This document shows, piece by piece, positions 45,101 to 54,295 of a stretch of DNA of 64,000 nucleotides. Position 1 is the stretch's first letter; each line of letters begins with the position of its first letter. Source of the DNA: Pomphorhynchus laevis (lineage: Eukaryota; Acanthocephala; Palaeacanthocephala; Echinorhynchida; Pomphorhynchidae); the NCBI GenBank assembly GCA_012934845.2, contig WNNJ02000915.1, positions 62,001-126,000 of the forward strand, given 5' to 3'. Made by a program: the position numbers and the translations under genes. The notes beneath the pieces are model-generated. The model searched no databases, was not told where the DNA came from, and saw nothing but the letters and a program-made list of their open reading frames with translations.

Positions 45101-46403
45101 TCAGCGTGTCTCGATCTCCCTGATGAGAGGGAATGCCAAAGCGATTCTCAAGAGCCTCGAAGATTTGGGGAGACCTATAATAGAAAGCAGTGTTGGTCTT
45201 TACGACGACCCAACCCCGCGTCTCAACCCTTCGGAATTTCTTACTCAGGTGGCAGCCTTATCCGAAGAAATCGTCATTCGAGAAACCATCCTTCCTACAG
45301 TCAGAAATGTGGACATCCATATCAATGATGTCAATCAAAATCTTCGAATCTTACATAGCGGAGGCGTACTCGACTTTCAAACTGGGAAAGATGAAAGCCC
45401 GATCAAACAGACACCCTCATACCCCACACGCTTACTTGTGACACAGAGTAGTAACACTGAGAACGAGGGCGTAGTGGCCACGACGAGCGTTATCGGAATA
45501 GAACAACCTTGCAATAAAACGAACCTAATAAATTTTGATTGTGAAGGTTGGACTGGACAGAATTTTGTGATTGCTGGGGACAGTGCGGGCCACAACTTCG
45601 TGATGTCTGTATTTCTTATGTCAATGAAGAGAGGAATTCGAATACCTGATCGATTATTTGGATTTTGCCCAGCCTACTGCTTAAGCTCGGGTATTTCACC
45701 TAGCCGACTTGTTAGCCTGGTAGGCCCATTTCTTAATTTCAGCGTCATGACGACATGCGAAGAAACAAAGGGACTGGGGAAGGTTGTGGTTGCAGGTGGC
45801 TTTACTGATGCGCCCAATGTGATAAGGGGAATAACCATGGACACGTTTGACGTCCAGAATACCAGCATAATGAGCCGCAAATCTCCTCTTACAATTTGTA
45901 TAACAAACGAAGAATTGGTGCCAAAATATTTTGAACTGGATGAGCATACATGTGCAGTAGACGCCAACGCAGGGTCAATATTGATTTTCGACTATTCAAA
46001 AGAATCAAATCAAATTATCAATTCAAATCAAGTAATAGGCGATATTGGAAGCCTCTGCTACCTGGATTATACGAAATCACAGCTGTTGTCACTGGATTCA
46101 ATCCGCCTCGGAGGACCGGGACTGTACGAGATGCCGACAAATATGTGTCCGCGAACGCCACTCAACAGCCTGCCGAATCCAGCAAGGGGAACGGAAAGAC
46201 GTCAGAGGCAGAGAAGTCGACGGATGTGGCAGCAACAGAGGAGGACAACGACGCTGTTTTTCTTACCGCCTCGGAGGACCGTGACTGTACGAAATGCCGA
46301 CAAATATGTAGACACCTTGCAACAGCTTGCCGAATCCAGCAACGTGGACGGGGAGACGTCAAAGGCAGACAAGTCCACGGATAAGGCGGAATCAAAAGAA
46401 TAG
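42177..46403 (+). CDS. REL-LINE polyprotein: zinc finger, reverse transcriptase, restriction-like endonuclease, plus lipase-like extension (1408 aa)
   Basis: It starts at ATG 42177 (MVRTRRKASA), the first ATG after the leader hairpin. Residues 30-55 are a CCHC-type finger (C30, C33, H48, C55). The RT spans about 280-690. Landmarks are KPDGGVRPIAIGETLRR (357-373), VKVDITNAFNTLSR with catalytic D430, GVQQGDPLGPLLF (481-493), YLDDG with D518/D519, FTILGSPVGS (580-589) and LPLKMGGLGL (679-688). Next comes a CCHC knuckle, C813, C816, H826, C830, then RH839-840, RPAD (872-875) and D887, the core of the PD-(D/E)XK endonuclease. FQRVSISLMRGNA (975-987) normally ends such proteins. Here the frame stays open for some 400 more codons, with a hormone-sensitive-lipase-like stretch (1119-1192). 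No lesion is visible. Confidence 0.9.
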   Translation: MVRTRRKASAIDNSSRQQCSLGGSVNTGCCPVCRGVYRLNASGCLRVHGHLDSRCSGSGQSLNFGSINLTSLDGAGQVAFVGVRDSFGASSDLRSATPPVELSSSPFKEPTRTTSELLRRVWMQPVNTIKRIPWNLRRRIANIYSSLLLQAMCSNSFHDWERLLCFPKFCLASTMNRAQACDHTGTKISLLLDKFETGEDGDCFSPSDVRPSRKLNRFVSTNNDYSEAIELTRSGNYGKAMRRLTSSNICEYSQSTRIQLSVLHPVNGDLPASRPPCLTLPLSVDSDIIQAAVSSFPSLTSPGSLGLRAEHLKDMMSVDHGVLLGRLTSLVNYLIAGLAPVELSPFLAGASLLALSKPDGGVRPIAIGETLRRLCAKCICRKLRSRFSESLLPHQLGVATPNGMEQIIHRVRRLHHLQHQNDDWVWVKVDITNAFNTLSRRSFIDAVRSEFPEISRWISWCYGSGSNLRFGNMEPLQSLSGVQQGDPLGPLLFCLALKPIIASISTIEGIGLNLWYLDDGIVGGRPEAVGKALSLLSLDFPAIGLSLNWKKTELIGKASNIDLVKRLCPGITLVNSTDNFTILGSPVGSQEHCSSHLINKVLPALQLDLKTLENLPDPQVAFILLRNCASAARVNHLMRTVDPAFAQKFFRLFDDLVLDCFSNITSIHPDKKTWSQACLPLKMGGLGLRSCVEHSAAAFLSSVEMVAKQSNLDPYSFPSFESAISNFPHDDRGLQSNQRGLSHSIDETSRRKLLESVDCSNSARLLAVSRPHACAWLQAIPNKATLMNLAPNEFVVLLRMWLGMPLCKGDYRCRRCLRMADKFGFHALTCQFGGYPGIRHDGLRDTIFQAAVSAGLRVAKEVPNLVRNLRERPADILIYEDPPLAVDFAVTNPLQNAYVSMAAKIPGYAADRYAACVKDRKYKRKMEESGYCFSAAVIETYGGWNAQGEKLVRFIARSMSWRGNISYSKAANQLFQRVSISLMRGNAKAILKSLEDLGRPIIESSVGLYDDPTPRLNPSEFLTQVAALSEEIVIRETILPTVRNVDIHINDVNQNLRILHSGGVLDFQTGKDESPIKQTPSYPTRLLVTQSSNTENEGVVATTSVIGIEQPCNKTNLINFDCEGWTGQNFVIAGDSAGHNFVMSVFLMSMKRGIRIPDRLFGFCPAYCLSSGISPSRLVSLVGPFLNFSVMTTCEETKGLGKVVVAGGFTDAPNVIRGITMDTFDVQNTSIMSRKSPLTICITNEELVPKYFELDEHTCAVDANAGSILIFDYSKESNQIINSNQVIGDIGSLCYLDYTKSQLLSLDSIRLGGPGLYEMPTNMCPRTPLNSLPNPARGTERRQRQRSRRMWQQQRRTTTLFFLPPRRTVTVRNADKYVDTLQQLAESSNVDGETSKADKSTDKAESKE
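45531..45752 (+). other. lipase-like segment (hormone-sensitive lipase nucleophile elbow) within the REL-LINE ORF
   Basis: Residues 1119-1192 read NFVIAGDSAGHN, MKRGIRIPDRLFGFCPAY and SPSRLVSLVGPFLNFSV. Known hormone-sensitive lipases (LIPE) have GDSAGGN, GxRxPDG, then YPA, SPSRLLSLMDPLLPLSVL in the same order and spacing, as I recall the family. The nucleophile would be S1136. The second Gly of GDSAGG is His here. The Asp and His of the triad, the HGG oxyanion motif and the N-terminal domain are not seen, so an active lipase is unlikely. It looks like a captured host exon. Confidence 0.65.
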
Positions 46404-46421
46404 CGACGCTGTTTTTCCTTA
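46103..46421 (+). repeat. 163-bp tandem duplication across the end of the REL-LINE ORF
   Basis: Copies 46103-46265 and 46266-46421 both begin CCGCCTCGGAGGACCG and end near GACGCTGTTTTTC. Because the period is 163 bp, the long ORF reads the two copies in different frames. The second copy reads PPRRTVTVRNADKYV. The first copy has the equivalent PPRRTGTVRDADKYV in another frame, which is also open. Confidence 0.85.
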
Positions 46422-46636
46422 AAATTTTATTTATCTTTATTTTTTTTTATTTATTTGAACTGTATATTGATTGTTTAGACTTGTCTCCTTGTCATCTTGT
46501 ATACTGCAATATAATAATGTAATAAGCTTAATGAAAGCTTATATAATAAAATATAATAAGCTTAATGACCAAGAAGCAACTAAATACAGAACACATCTAC
46601 CATCTGGCTTAAATTCGAACACATTCTGTTGTTAAA
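46404..46636 (+). other. 3' UTR of the REL-LINE
   Basis: AT-rich sequence with a T-rich tract (46425-46455) and a duplicated word, ATAATAAGCTTAATGA (about 46555 and, as AATGTAATAAGCTTAATGA, 46517). It ends GTTGTTAAA at the target duplication. There is no poly(A) tail. Confidence 0.7.
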
Positions 46637-46651
46637 ATTTGTCCCCTCTTC
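46637..46651. repeat. 15-bp target-site duplication, right copy
   Basis: This is an exact match to 41879-41893 (ATTTGTCCCCTCTTC). LINE C sequence resumes immediately to the right. Confidence 0.9.
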
Positions 46652-48063
46652 TATCAGATACTTCAACATACCTGCGATATCGTCTAGCTTGCCGACATGC
46701 TCCATCATCTGTGTATTATATTTTGGTATTTGTCGGTTGTTTAATTAGTAGAAATGTCGTTGCTGTGAAAGCTGCCATAGCTAATGTATTCCCCTGTGTG
46801 AATCCTTTCTATGAAAACATGGTTTCACTATTTATCATTAGTTTTGAGGACTCTATCATAAGTTTTAAGCTACGGTATTTTCAAGCAGTCTACATAATGC
46901 ATGATAAGTTTTAATGTTTCTTAGCCCTAAAGCGCGGTTCACACAATTAAATGCGTTGCTCGCGTCGATAAATCGCAATTGTTGACAACAATTTTTGACA
47001 TCCCTCTACGCTTATCAAATCTTATCGCACTAACCTAACAATTGTCCTGTCTGCTATTTGTCGTAGTACTTTGTTTGCACCAATCGAGCGAATCCCTGAT
47101 GATTTGTCTGGTGATATTAACCTACTTGTTGTAAAGGCTTCTAGCCTGCTTGCTGACAACCTTTTTGTTGCAATGTTTTTCGCAAATTCTGCGACTTTGA
47201 TTGCTAGTTCGTTAGACTCGCGTCCTAATTTTTTGAGCATACATCTCCACGCACGTTCATTTAGCTTTGAATATCTGACTGATCCTTTATTATCTATTGA
47301 ATCTTTGATTATGTTATCTGCAAATTTCGACAGGAATCGAATTTCATGGCTATTGACAAGCAAGTGCATCTACAAGTATCGCTGAAGAATCTATTTCGTA
47401 AGCGGCCGAATGTAATCCTATCAATACATCTATGACAGTGTCTTCTCTCATAATTGATTCCAACTCGTGTTTCCCTGATATTTGTCATCGATTGCGGATC
47501 AGTCTAGTTGATTCAGAAGTCCTGTCATTCTTAACCAGCCGGATAAAGTTTGCAGTCAGGTTGATCGAATTTTAGGTGTTTTCGGTGTCGACATCCTTTG
47601 ATTTTGTAAATATTTTGACTTTGTGAGTATTTGTACTATTTTGTGATTTTTCCACAATTGTAGTCGGCGTTCTGATGTTTATATTTTGTGCTTGATTCTG
47701 CGAGAAGGAATTTTATGTAAAATCAGTTGAATCATGATTGTCAATACTTAAAGGGCATTCTCTAATTTTGAGATATATCTCATTAATGTGTTCAACTGAC
47801 TCTTAGCCAACCCAATGAACTCGTAACTAGCGTTACATCTTGGAAGTATCAAAAGGTTTGACTGTCAACATATACTTCCGTACACATGCCGTCCCATGAC
47901 ACCTTCTAACCTGTCGAACGGAATAGTGGACGTAAATATCGGCGACTGTAACATGTCCACCGTCAACATGGTTTCTAGAAACTATTGATATGGGTTTGTC
48001 CGGATGGATAACCTCGTTGTGATGGTGTTGTTGTATCTGATGCTGTTCGATGCTATTGTACAA
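46652..48063 (-). mobile_element. LINE C, 5' half (pre-RT and RT palm), split by the REL-LINE insertion
   Basis: On the minus strand, 47022-47369 is open and reads LAIKVAEFAKNIATKRL, then FTTSRLISPDKSSGIRSIGA and KVLRQIADRTI, the (R/S)LIxxDKxxGIRxIG region of this clade. Further on come FIDASNAFNCVNRA (about 46945-46985, first catalytic Asp) and a DDG-like YxDD region near 46690. The upstream minus-strand ORF at 47833-48063 could be the N-terminal part. The RT continues at 41878 leftwards. Confidence 0.7.
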
Positions 48064-48959
48064 ACTAGAAATGTCATATTGTGCGTCAAACTATTCAAGT
48101 GATCCGCATAAGGCAATTGTGTTTGCTCTGAATAAATCAGATTTAATATTTTAATAAAATATTAAATATATAAATATTAAATATATTATATATTAAATCT
48201 ATTAAATATTAAATAAATTATATTTTATTTTTTTATTTTGCTGATTTAAAATTCTCTATCAAAAAAAAGAATTCATCGACCTTGCTAGAAAATTAACAGA
48301 AAATAATAATGTCTTATTAATAATACATAGTATCAGTATTTTGAATAGGGTTATATTACTGAAAAACAAAGTCCACATGTCAATAATAACTTGACGGTAG
48401 AACGAATTTGATCAGATACTGAGTCTACGTATTTTACACTGTATATAAATCTAAAATAAAGATAAACAATTATAAAGATTTTATACAATTTATTTTATCA
48501 AATTTAAACTTTAAAATTGAAATTTAAAATAAAAGTCAAATTTTATGAATTGACTAATAACAGACGTTATATCAAAATAAAGATTAGAGGTCATCATGAG
48601 GAACTGCTATGCAATTATGTTTCGGCCCCTATTCTTCGTTCTATCTATCTCACTGATTTAAAATTTAACTCTAGCAAGAGTAAAATATTAATTTAACTCT
48701 AATTAATTTATTACTTTAATTTTCATAATTGACCCGGTATTGCAGTACCTCAGGGCTTGGTCAATCTTAAAAAATTAACAAAAATGTATGCTATTCGTAT
48801 AAAGTGTAGTAAGTTATGTTATAATTTGCATTATTTGAAACTAGGAATGACATTAAATGGAAAGATTACCAATTTTTAATTCAAAAAATCATTTTTAAAA
48901 ATTATCAATTAAAATACATTATGATTGTAGGCATTTTCATCAAAAGAATCGGTAACCAA
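48064..48959. other. AT-rich spacer with one dispersed repeat
   Basis: No gene was seen. 48130-48235 is ATTAAATAT-type simple sequence. About 145 bp at 48497-48645 recur at 49600-49745 in the same orientation, with GAATTGACTAATAA, AAGATTAGAGGTCATCA and GGAACTGCTATG-type words shared. Confidence 0.6.
48497..48645 (+). repeat. 145-bp dispersed direct repeat, copy 1
   Basis: It shares TGAAATTTAAAATAAAAGTC, GATTAGAGGTCATCA and CCCCTATTCTT-type words with 49600-49745. The two copies flank the LINE C scrap at 48960-49353, so they may be ends of an unrecognised element or a segmental duplication. Confidence 0.7.
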
Positions 48960-49353
48960 CTGATCGTTTAGGCACTCAAGTATACAAGTGGAATTGCCTC
49001 GCTGAACCGCTATGATTTAGCGCTGCCTGACGAAATCCATTGATCGAATTTAACCTGTGGCCTCCGACATCATCTTGCCTATATTTTCGATAAAAAATAT
49101 CGTCCAAGACACCCAACGACTCAACAGCTATTGGAACCAATGTATCGATCTTGTTGTAAGATCAATACAACAAGATCTTTCCGATATCTTCAATAAAATA
49201 CGAAGTTTCCTTGCCCAAAACATCCAAGGACTCAACAGCTACTGGAACGAATGTATAGATACTATTATCGATCTTGTTGTAATTTTCCTTCTTGTATTCT
49301 GCAAAAGCGGCTAACTCACCGGTGCGAATGACTGATATATCCTCGTAACTCAC
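48960..49353 (-). pseudogene. LINE C C-terminal (post-endonuclease) scrap, internally duplicated
   Basis: The minus strand reads YTFVPVAVESLDVLGKE, then IEDIGKI. This matches the segment after the REL endonuclease (compare CFSAAVIETYGGW at residues 932-944 of the intact element). About 115 bp are repeated in tandem, with CAACAGCTA(T/C)TGGAAC at 49125 and 49236. A 12-bp perfect hairpin sits between the two copies. Confidence 0.6.
49147..49177. repeat. perfect 12-bp hairpin
   Basis: GATCTTGTTGTA (49147-49158) pairs with TACAACAAGATC (49166-49177) across a 7-nt loop. The word GATCTTGTTGTAA also recurs at 49271, so the hairpin arose beside a tandem duplication. Confidence 0.85.
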
Positions 49354-49366
49354 TGATAGAGGATTT

Positions 49367-49400
49367 ATGCAGGTAGCTTCCCATTGGAAGCTACCTGCAT
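49367..49400. repeat. perfect 15-bp hairpin with 4-nt loop
   Basis: ATGCAGGTAGCTTCC (49367-49381) pairs perfectly with GGAAGCTACCTGCAT (49386-49400). Confidence 0.9.
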
Positions 49401-49599
49401 AACATTGACATTTATTTGCACTAATTAGAAAGATGCATTGAACAAAAATGCATTATTAAATCATAGCATGTAGTCGAGTCTAATATAAATTATACTAATA
49501 AATAAAATAATTAATAATTAAATAATAACGAATGAATAAATAATTAAAATAGTAATAAATGATAAATTAATTAAATAGAAGATTTCATATAATCTATAC

Positions 49600-49745
49600 C
49601 AAGTTTTAATTTAAAGCTGAAATTTAAAATAAAAGTCAATTTTCACGAATTGACTAATAAGTAACGGACGATGTATCATAATAAGGATTAGAGGTCATCA
49701 GGAGGAACTGCTATGTTATCAGGTTTCGGCGCCTATTCTTATTCC
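49600..49745 (+). repeat. 145-bp dispersed direct repeat, copy 2
   Basis: This is the partner of 48497-48645, with clear but diverged similarity. Confidence 0.7.
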
Positions 49746-49798
49746 GAACATAACAGCTGGTCAAGTACATGCTAATTACGTACTTTGTTGGAATTTAA

Positions 49799-49925
49799 TT
49801 ATCTGGTATATTATTCTAATACAAAGTATATTATTTATTATCCATAAAAATTTTCCGCTAATGATTTTAAATTTATTTTTGATATTATTGTGGTGATTTA
49901 TATATTTCAATATTTTCTGTTTGAT
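49799..49925 (-). repeat. duplicate of the PLE RT tail
   Basis: It repeats 49972-50101 with about 85-90% similarity by eye. On the minus strand both encode YINxHNNIKNKFK and SGKFLW, so the end of the PLE coding region is tandemly duplicated. Confidence 0.75.
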
Positions 49926-49971
49926 AATATTGTTAATGCATGCTAATGATGTATTTCCTCTGAAATAACTA

Positions 49972-52455
49972 TCTAGTATCTTATTCTAATGCAAAGTATA
50001 TTATTTATTATCCATCCATAAAAATTTGCCACTTAAGAGTTTAAATTTATTCTTTATATTATTGTGTTGATTTATATATTTTACTATTTTCTGCTTGATG
50101 TTATTTTTATAGTAACCTAGTTTAAAATATGTATCTATTAAATTATTTAAATGATTTTGAAGAAAGCCAATATCATTACATATTGTTGCAATTCTTAAAA
50201 TTTCATTATTTAATGTATTATATTTTATATTATACGGTATGCATGAATGCTCATGCAAAAATATGTTTTTGTAAATTTAAATATGCCATCTTTACGATAT
50301 AAATTAATAGTAGTTTTAGTTAATGTTAATTTAATGTTCATATCTAGATATATACCTTCTTATCATTAATATTGGTTTTGTTAAGAATGAAGCTTTCTGG
50401 ATAAATTTGTTCAATAATTGAATAAAAATTATTAGAATAAAATACACATATATCATCAATGTATCGAAACATATATTTCATATATTTATATTGTTTAGAT
50501 TTAGTTTTTACACAGTTATGAACAAATTCATATTCTATAAAGCTTAAAAACAAGTCAGCTATAATTGGGCTACTATTACCACCCATTGGAACACCTTTTA
50601 CTTGTCTAAATATAGATGTCCCTACTTTTAAATAATTTTGATTTATCAAAATATTTAAGGATTCTATTAATTCAATTTTATCCATATATTTATATTTATT
50701 TGATGGTTTAATTTTTGTTAGATAGGCGTTATAATTATTATAACATATATATGTATATATTTTTCCGAATATAAGATTAATTAATTTTACTAACGCTTCT
50801 TTAATATCTACTAAATCTAGATTTGTATAAAGCGTACTAAAATCGTATGTATTTATATTTTGAAAATTTATTCCTTTTGTCTGTTCTAAAAATTCTTTTG
50901 TAGAATTAATACTGAAATAGTGTTTTATACCAGTATTAATTTCGATTACCTTACAATATTTTTTAAGTGTGCTTTAATTACTTTAAGTATTTTATTCATA
51001 TAGTCAGAAAGTGGTTTTAATGTACATTTAAACGCATTACATATTAACCTAGGTTTTATTGGATTTTTATGTAATTTTGGATTCCAATATAATATAGGTA
51101 TAGTTTTATTATCTAATTCAACCTTTATACCCTTTTTATCCATTATAGAACAGTGACTTGTAATAATTGTTTCTAAACTCAACTCACTACGTTCATATGT
51201 TGGATTTACATTTAAATCATTAGAATTAACCTCTTTCATTAGTATATCATAATAAAGCTTTTTGCATATGAAGACAAAGTTATTACTAGCTTTATCAATA
51301 GTTGTTATTATACAGTTATCCTTTTATTTAGTAAGTTCTTTATACATATCTTTATTAATTTTATCTTTCCTTTTATAATTGTTTGTTATTTTCATTTTAT
51401 TTTTAATTTTATCAAATATATAATCTTTCCAAATTTTTATCTTAGATATATTCGAGCTTTCACTATTAATCAGCTTACTAAAGTAATCATTTAAGTTATT
51501 ATATAACGAATTGTAAATTTTATTGTTGTCGTTGTTATTATTTAATCTATATTTATACCTTTTTGATTGCAGCTTTCTTAATTCACAATTTTCAATTAAT
51601 TCTAGATTATGGGTACATATATGTTCATTTATTTTATCAAAACTAAGACTTTTACAATTGCATTCTGTTTCCATTATGTTTCTAATATTATCGTTACATA
51701 TTGATTTTAATTCTTTATTATAATTACAAATTTTTCGTCCTAATGGTGGTAGGAGTTTATACCTTATTTTAGGAATATATTTACTTAAATCTGACCCTAT
51801 TATTTCTTTACTTTTAGAATTATTTAAAAGTCCGGCTATATTTATGTTATCTATACATTTATTAATGAAGTTAATGGTTAATGTATATTTTCTATTGGTA
51901 TTATTAACATTTACTGTACGATTATAGTATTTTGTATTACAATAACTGTCTATTATACAACTTAGCCTATCATAGTCGTTAATTAATTTTTGATTTATTG
52001 AACATATGATATCTTTAGAAAAACTTCTTATATTTACATAAAGATCTTTTAGCTTATTATCACTTAAAAGTTGTTTTAATATTTCTAATTGTTCATTTAT
52101 ATACATATCTTTTTTAATATTTTAACTCTAATTTTCCTGTTCCTTTTATCACAATGGCTTCTTGGTTGGCGTTTAACCGGATTATTATAATATAGTTGTT
52201 TATTATGTATTATACTACTTCTGCCAATTCTTTGTACACGTCATTCAATCCTAATGGGTACATGGAATTAAGCGTTTTAATCCAAAAATCTTCGTTTTTT
52301 AATAGTTTTTGATTTAATATTAAAATGTTTTCTTCGATAAAATGTTCTAAAATAAATAATTTACAGTTTTTAATATCATGTCCTATTAATATCATACATT
52401 CTTTTACCTTTAAAACGGATTTAATTGTTTTAAAATCCTTTAATTTACTATAAAT
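49972..52455 (-). mobile_element. Penelope-like element, probable N-terminal GIY-YIG type, decayed
   Basis: The minus strand carries, in order, a GIY-YIG-like C-terminal half (52210-52395: NEDFWIKTLNSMYPLGLND), a basic linker, and an N-terminal RT region (51324-52106). That region has SDLSKYIPKIRYKLLPPLGR, a CxC pair (ECNCKSLSF) and LRKLQSKRYKYR. RT blocks follow: PILYWNPKLHKNPIKPRLI (about 51040-51110), FRQVKGVPMGGNSSPIIADL (about 50555-50615), and FRYIDDICVF (about 50445-50475) with catalytic YxDD. The thumb is at 50001-50258. The PKLHK and GVPMGxxxSP motifs are PLE hallmarks. An endonuclease before the RT would be the permuted Naiad-like arrangement. It is broken into several frames and appears 5'-truncated. 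Confidence 0.7.
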
Positions 52456-54089
52456 TAACGAAGCACTTTAAATGCTTACAAATAGGCCATGAGCATATGA
52501 AAACAGCCAATTAAGAGTTTAATGGTCAATAATGCTTGAATAAGAATATAATCAATTGCTAATTAAAATTTGAAAAAAAATTGAATACCAGTGACAAAAA
52601 CAAAATTGTATTTAATAAATTTTGATGTAAATTGCAATGTCAGGTTTGCTATTGCAAAACGTTTCGGTGAAATTTAATAATTTGCAATGTAATATATACA
52701 TTCTATATAACAAACTTTAACTAACTATGTAACGGTATTATAGATAACTCGGAACATAACTCGATTTCTGAAAGCAGAAAGTGAATGCAAACTCTTAATT
52801 TTTATGTCAACGAACCCAAATAAAATATTTATTATGCAAAATATTGCATATTCCGACAAAACATATTGCATATTTACGGATTTCTGTTTGATCATAGATG
52901 CAGTTTATCAGAATCGGATGAAGCACTGTCTATTCGAAAACAATAAACTGGATTTTACTGTTAAAATTTTATAAATACAAAAATTATCATTAAATTAAAA
53001 TATAACGAAGTGAAATCGATTAAATGTCGTCTTTAACTGGTGATTTATACGTTGATAAAACCAATAAATCAGTAGTGTACACATATATATATACATTCGT
53101 TAATGAATAGAATCGTTTCAACATAACATTTTAATAGTTACTAATAGTTTCTTTTATGCATTTTTTCTTTTCTTTATTTCTTTTCTATTTTCTAATAGTT
53201 TCTTTTTCATTGAAAGGCTCTAATATTACCTTCCAATAAATTTATTTTATAAACAAATTAATAAATTAATTAATAACTTACATTAAAATAAAAAAGAAAC
53301 AGATAACGAAAGAAAAATAGCCAAAAACATTTCTTGTATGAAATCTGTCTTCTGATATGGCTCGAGATCATAAGAATCTAGCCTAAAATATAGAGATTAG
53401 GATAAACCTTGCTCTCGAAAGCATACACCACCGGGTTGGTTTCTCAGAATAGTTTGCATAAACTCTATCTAAATCTGTCGATAATTGAAACTTTTCTTAG
53501 CAAACGATGGTGTAGAAAATGGATGCAGCACGATTACTTTTAGCCTTCGTTTAATATGCTTTTGCGATGAAATTCGTTATGCTTTAACGTTACAAATTTT
53601 AAATCTAAGTTTTTGTTGATTTACAGTGCTATTTTTGTAATCACTATCCAGTGATACGTAAAATATAATATTTAGCCTAAAACTCACAGACGGAACGAAA
53701 ATTGGTTTGTTAGCCTTCCGTATGCAAGCACTTGCACTGCAAAATAGTAATTTAATTTTAAATTTACTACAAATTTTCATATTATGACATATGCATAATA
53801 TGAAACATTTTTTTAATTTTACATTGTAAATCGATCGTAGACATATATTAAATTCATTTTGTTGATAAAATTATATGTGCATTTTAAAAATATAAAATGA
53901 TATTTTATAAATATATTATACATATTATATTTATATTTTATAAATATAATATATATATCTCAATAATTATTTTAGTTATTTTAAAATAAAATAATTAAAA
54001 TAAAATCTTCATTAAAAAATTTAATGAAGATTAAATTTTTACATACATCTTTTTTAAATCTTCATTTAAACGTTTAAAATTAATTAAAT
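52456..54089. other. AT-rich spacer, no gene recognised
   Basis: Very AT-rich, with stops in all frames apart from short chance ORFs. Runs such as TTCTTTTC (53160-53200) and TATATTA (53880-53960) are simple sequence. I see no element ends. Confidence 0.5.
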
Positions 54090-54154
54090 ACGGCACACGA
54101 GTCATGTCTTTGAAGTACCAGAAAGATTTCTGGTACTCATGACTCGTGTGCCGT
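54090..54154. repeat. 28-bp hairpin with one 7-nt bulge
   Basis: ACGGCACACGAGTCATG (54090-54106) pairs perfectly with CATGACTCGTGTGCCGT (54138-54154). Inside, AGTACCAGAAA (54114-54124) pairs perfectly with TTTCTGGTACT (54127-54137). Only 54107-54113 is unpaired. It lies 15 bp upstream of the hammerhead motif. Confidence 0.9.
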
Positions 54155-54168
54155 CTGCCAGTCCTCCT

Positions 54169-54242
54169 CTGTATCCAGCAGTGGGAGGGATCTGGCACTG
54201 ATGAGTCATTGTGATGACGAAACAGTACTTGCTACTGTTATC
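54169..54242 (+). ncRNA. hammerhead ribozyme candidate
   Basis: The conserved core CTGATGA (54198-54204) is followed by a perfect 5-bp stem II, GTCAT/ATGAC with a TGTG loop (54205-54218), then GAAAC (54219-54223). Stem III can form two ways. One is a local 6-bp hairpin, ACAGTA/TACTGT (54222-54238), giving a GTT cleavage triplet. The other pairs ACAG with upstream CTGT (54169-54172), cleaving after A54173, with stem I formed by T174, CCAG (54175-54178) and CTGG (54192-54195). The second option satisfies all three stems. All strictly conserved core residues are present. Self-cleavage is predicted, not shown. Confidence 0.7.
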
Positions 54243-54250
54243 GTCCTTAT

Positions 54251-54295
54251 TCCGCGTCTGGCTAGAAATGATTGCGTACATAGTTCACGCGGAAT
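54251..54295. repeat. 9-bp inverted repeat downstream of the hammerhead
   Basis: ATTCCGCGT (about 54249-54257) pairs with ACGCGGAAT (about 54287-54295). It may be part of the same structured RNA unit as the hammerhead. Confidence 0.6.

Larger units (their letters stand above)
41894..46636 (+). mobile_element. complete REL-type LINE with an extended ORF
   Basis: The 4743-bp element is bounded by a perfect 15-bp direct repeat. It holds a leader with short tandem repeats and a GC hairpin, one uninterrupted 1408-codon ORF (42177-46403), and a 230-bp 3' UTR ending GTTGTTAAA. It has inserted into the RT region of a minus-strand LINE C. An intact ORF and exact duplication indicate a recent insertion. 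Elements with an RT followed by a restriction-like endonuclease (R2, CRE, NeSL and relatives) are often site-specific. Here the target is another REL-LINE. Confidence 0.9.

Noticed and set aside
45750-46106. Kelch-like repeat (KVVVAGGF, MDTFDVQN) after the lipase-like segment
   Set aside because: It is only one weak repeat with no second blade in register. A fold cannot be assigned by eye.
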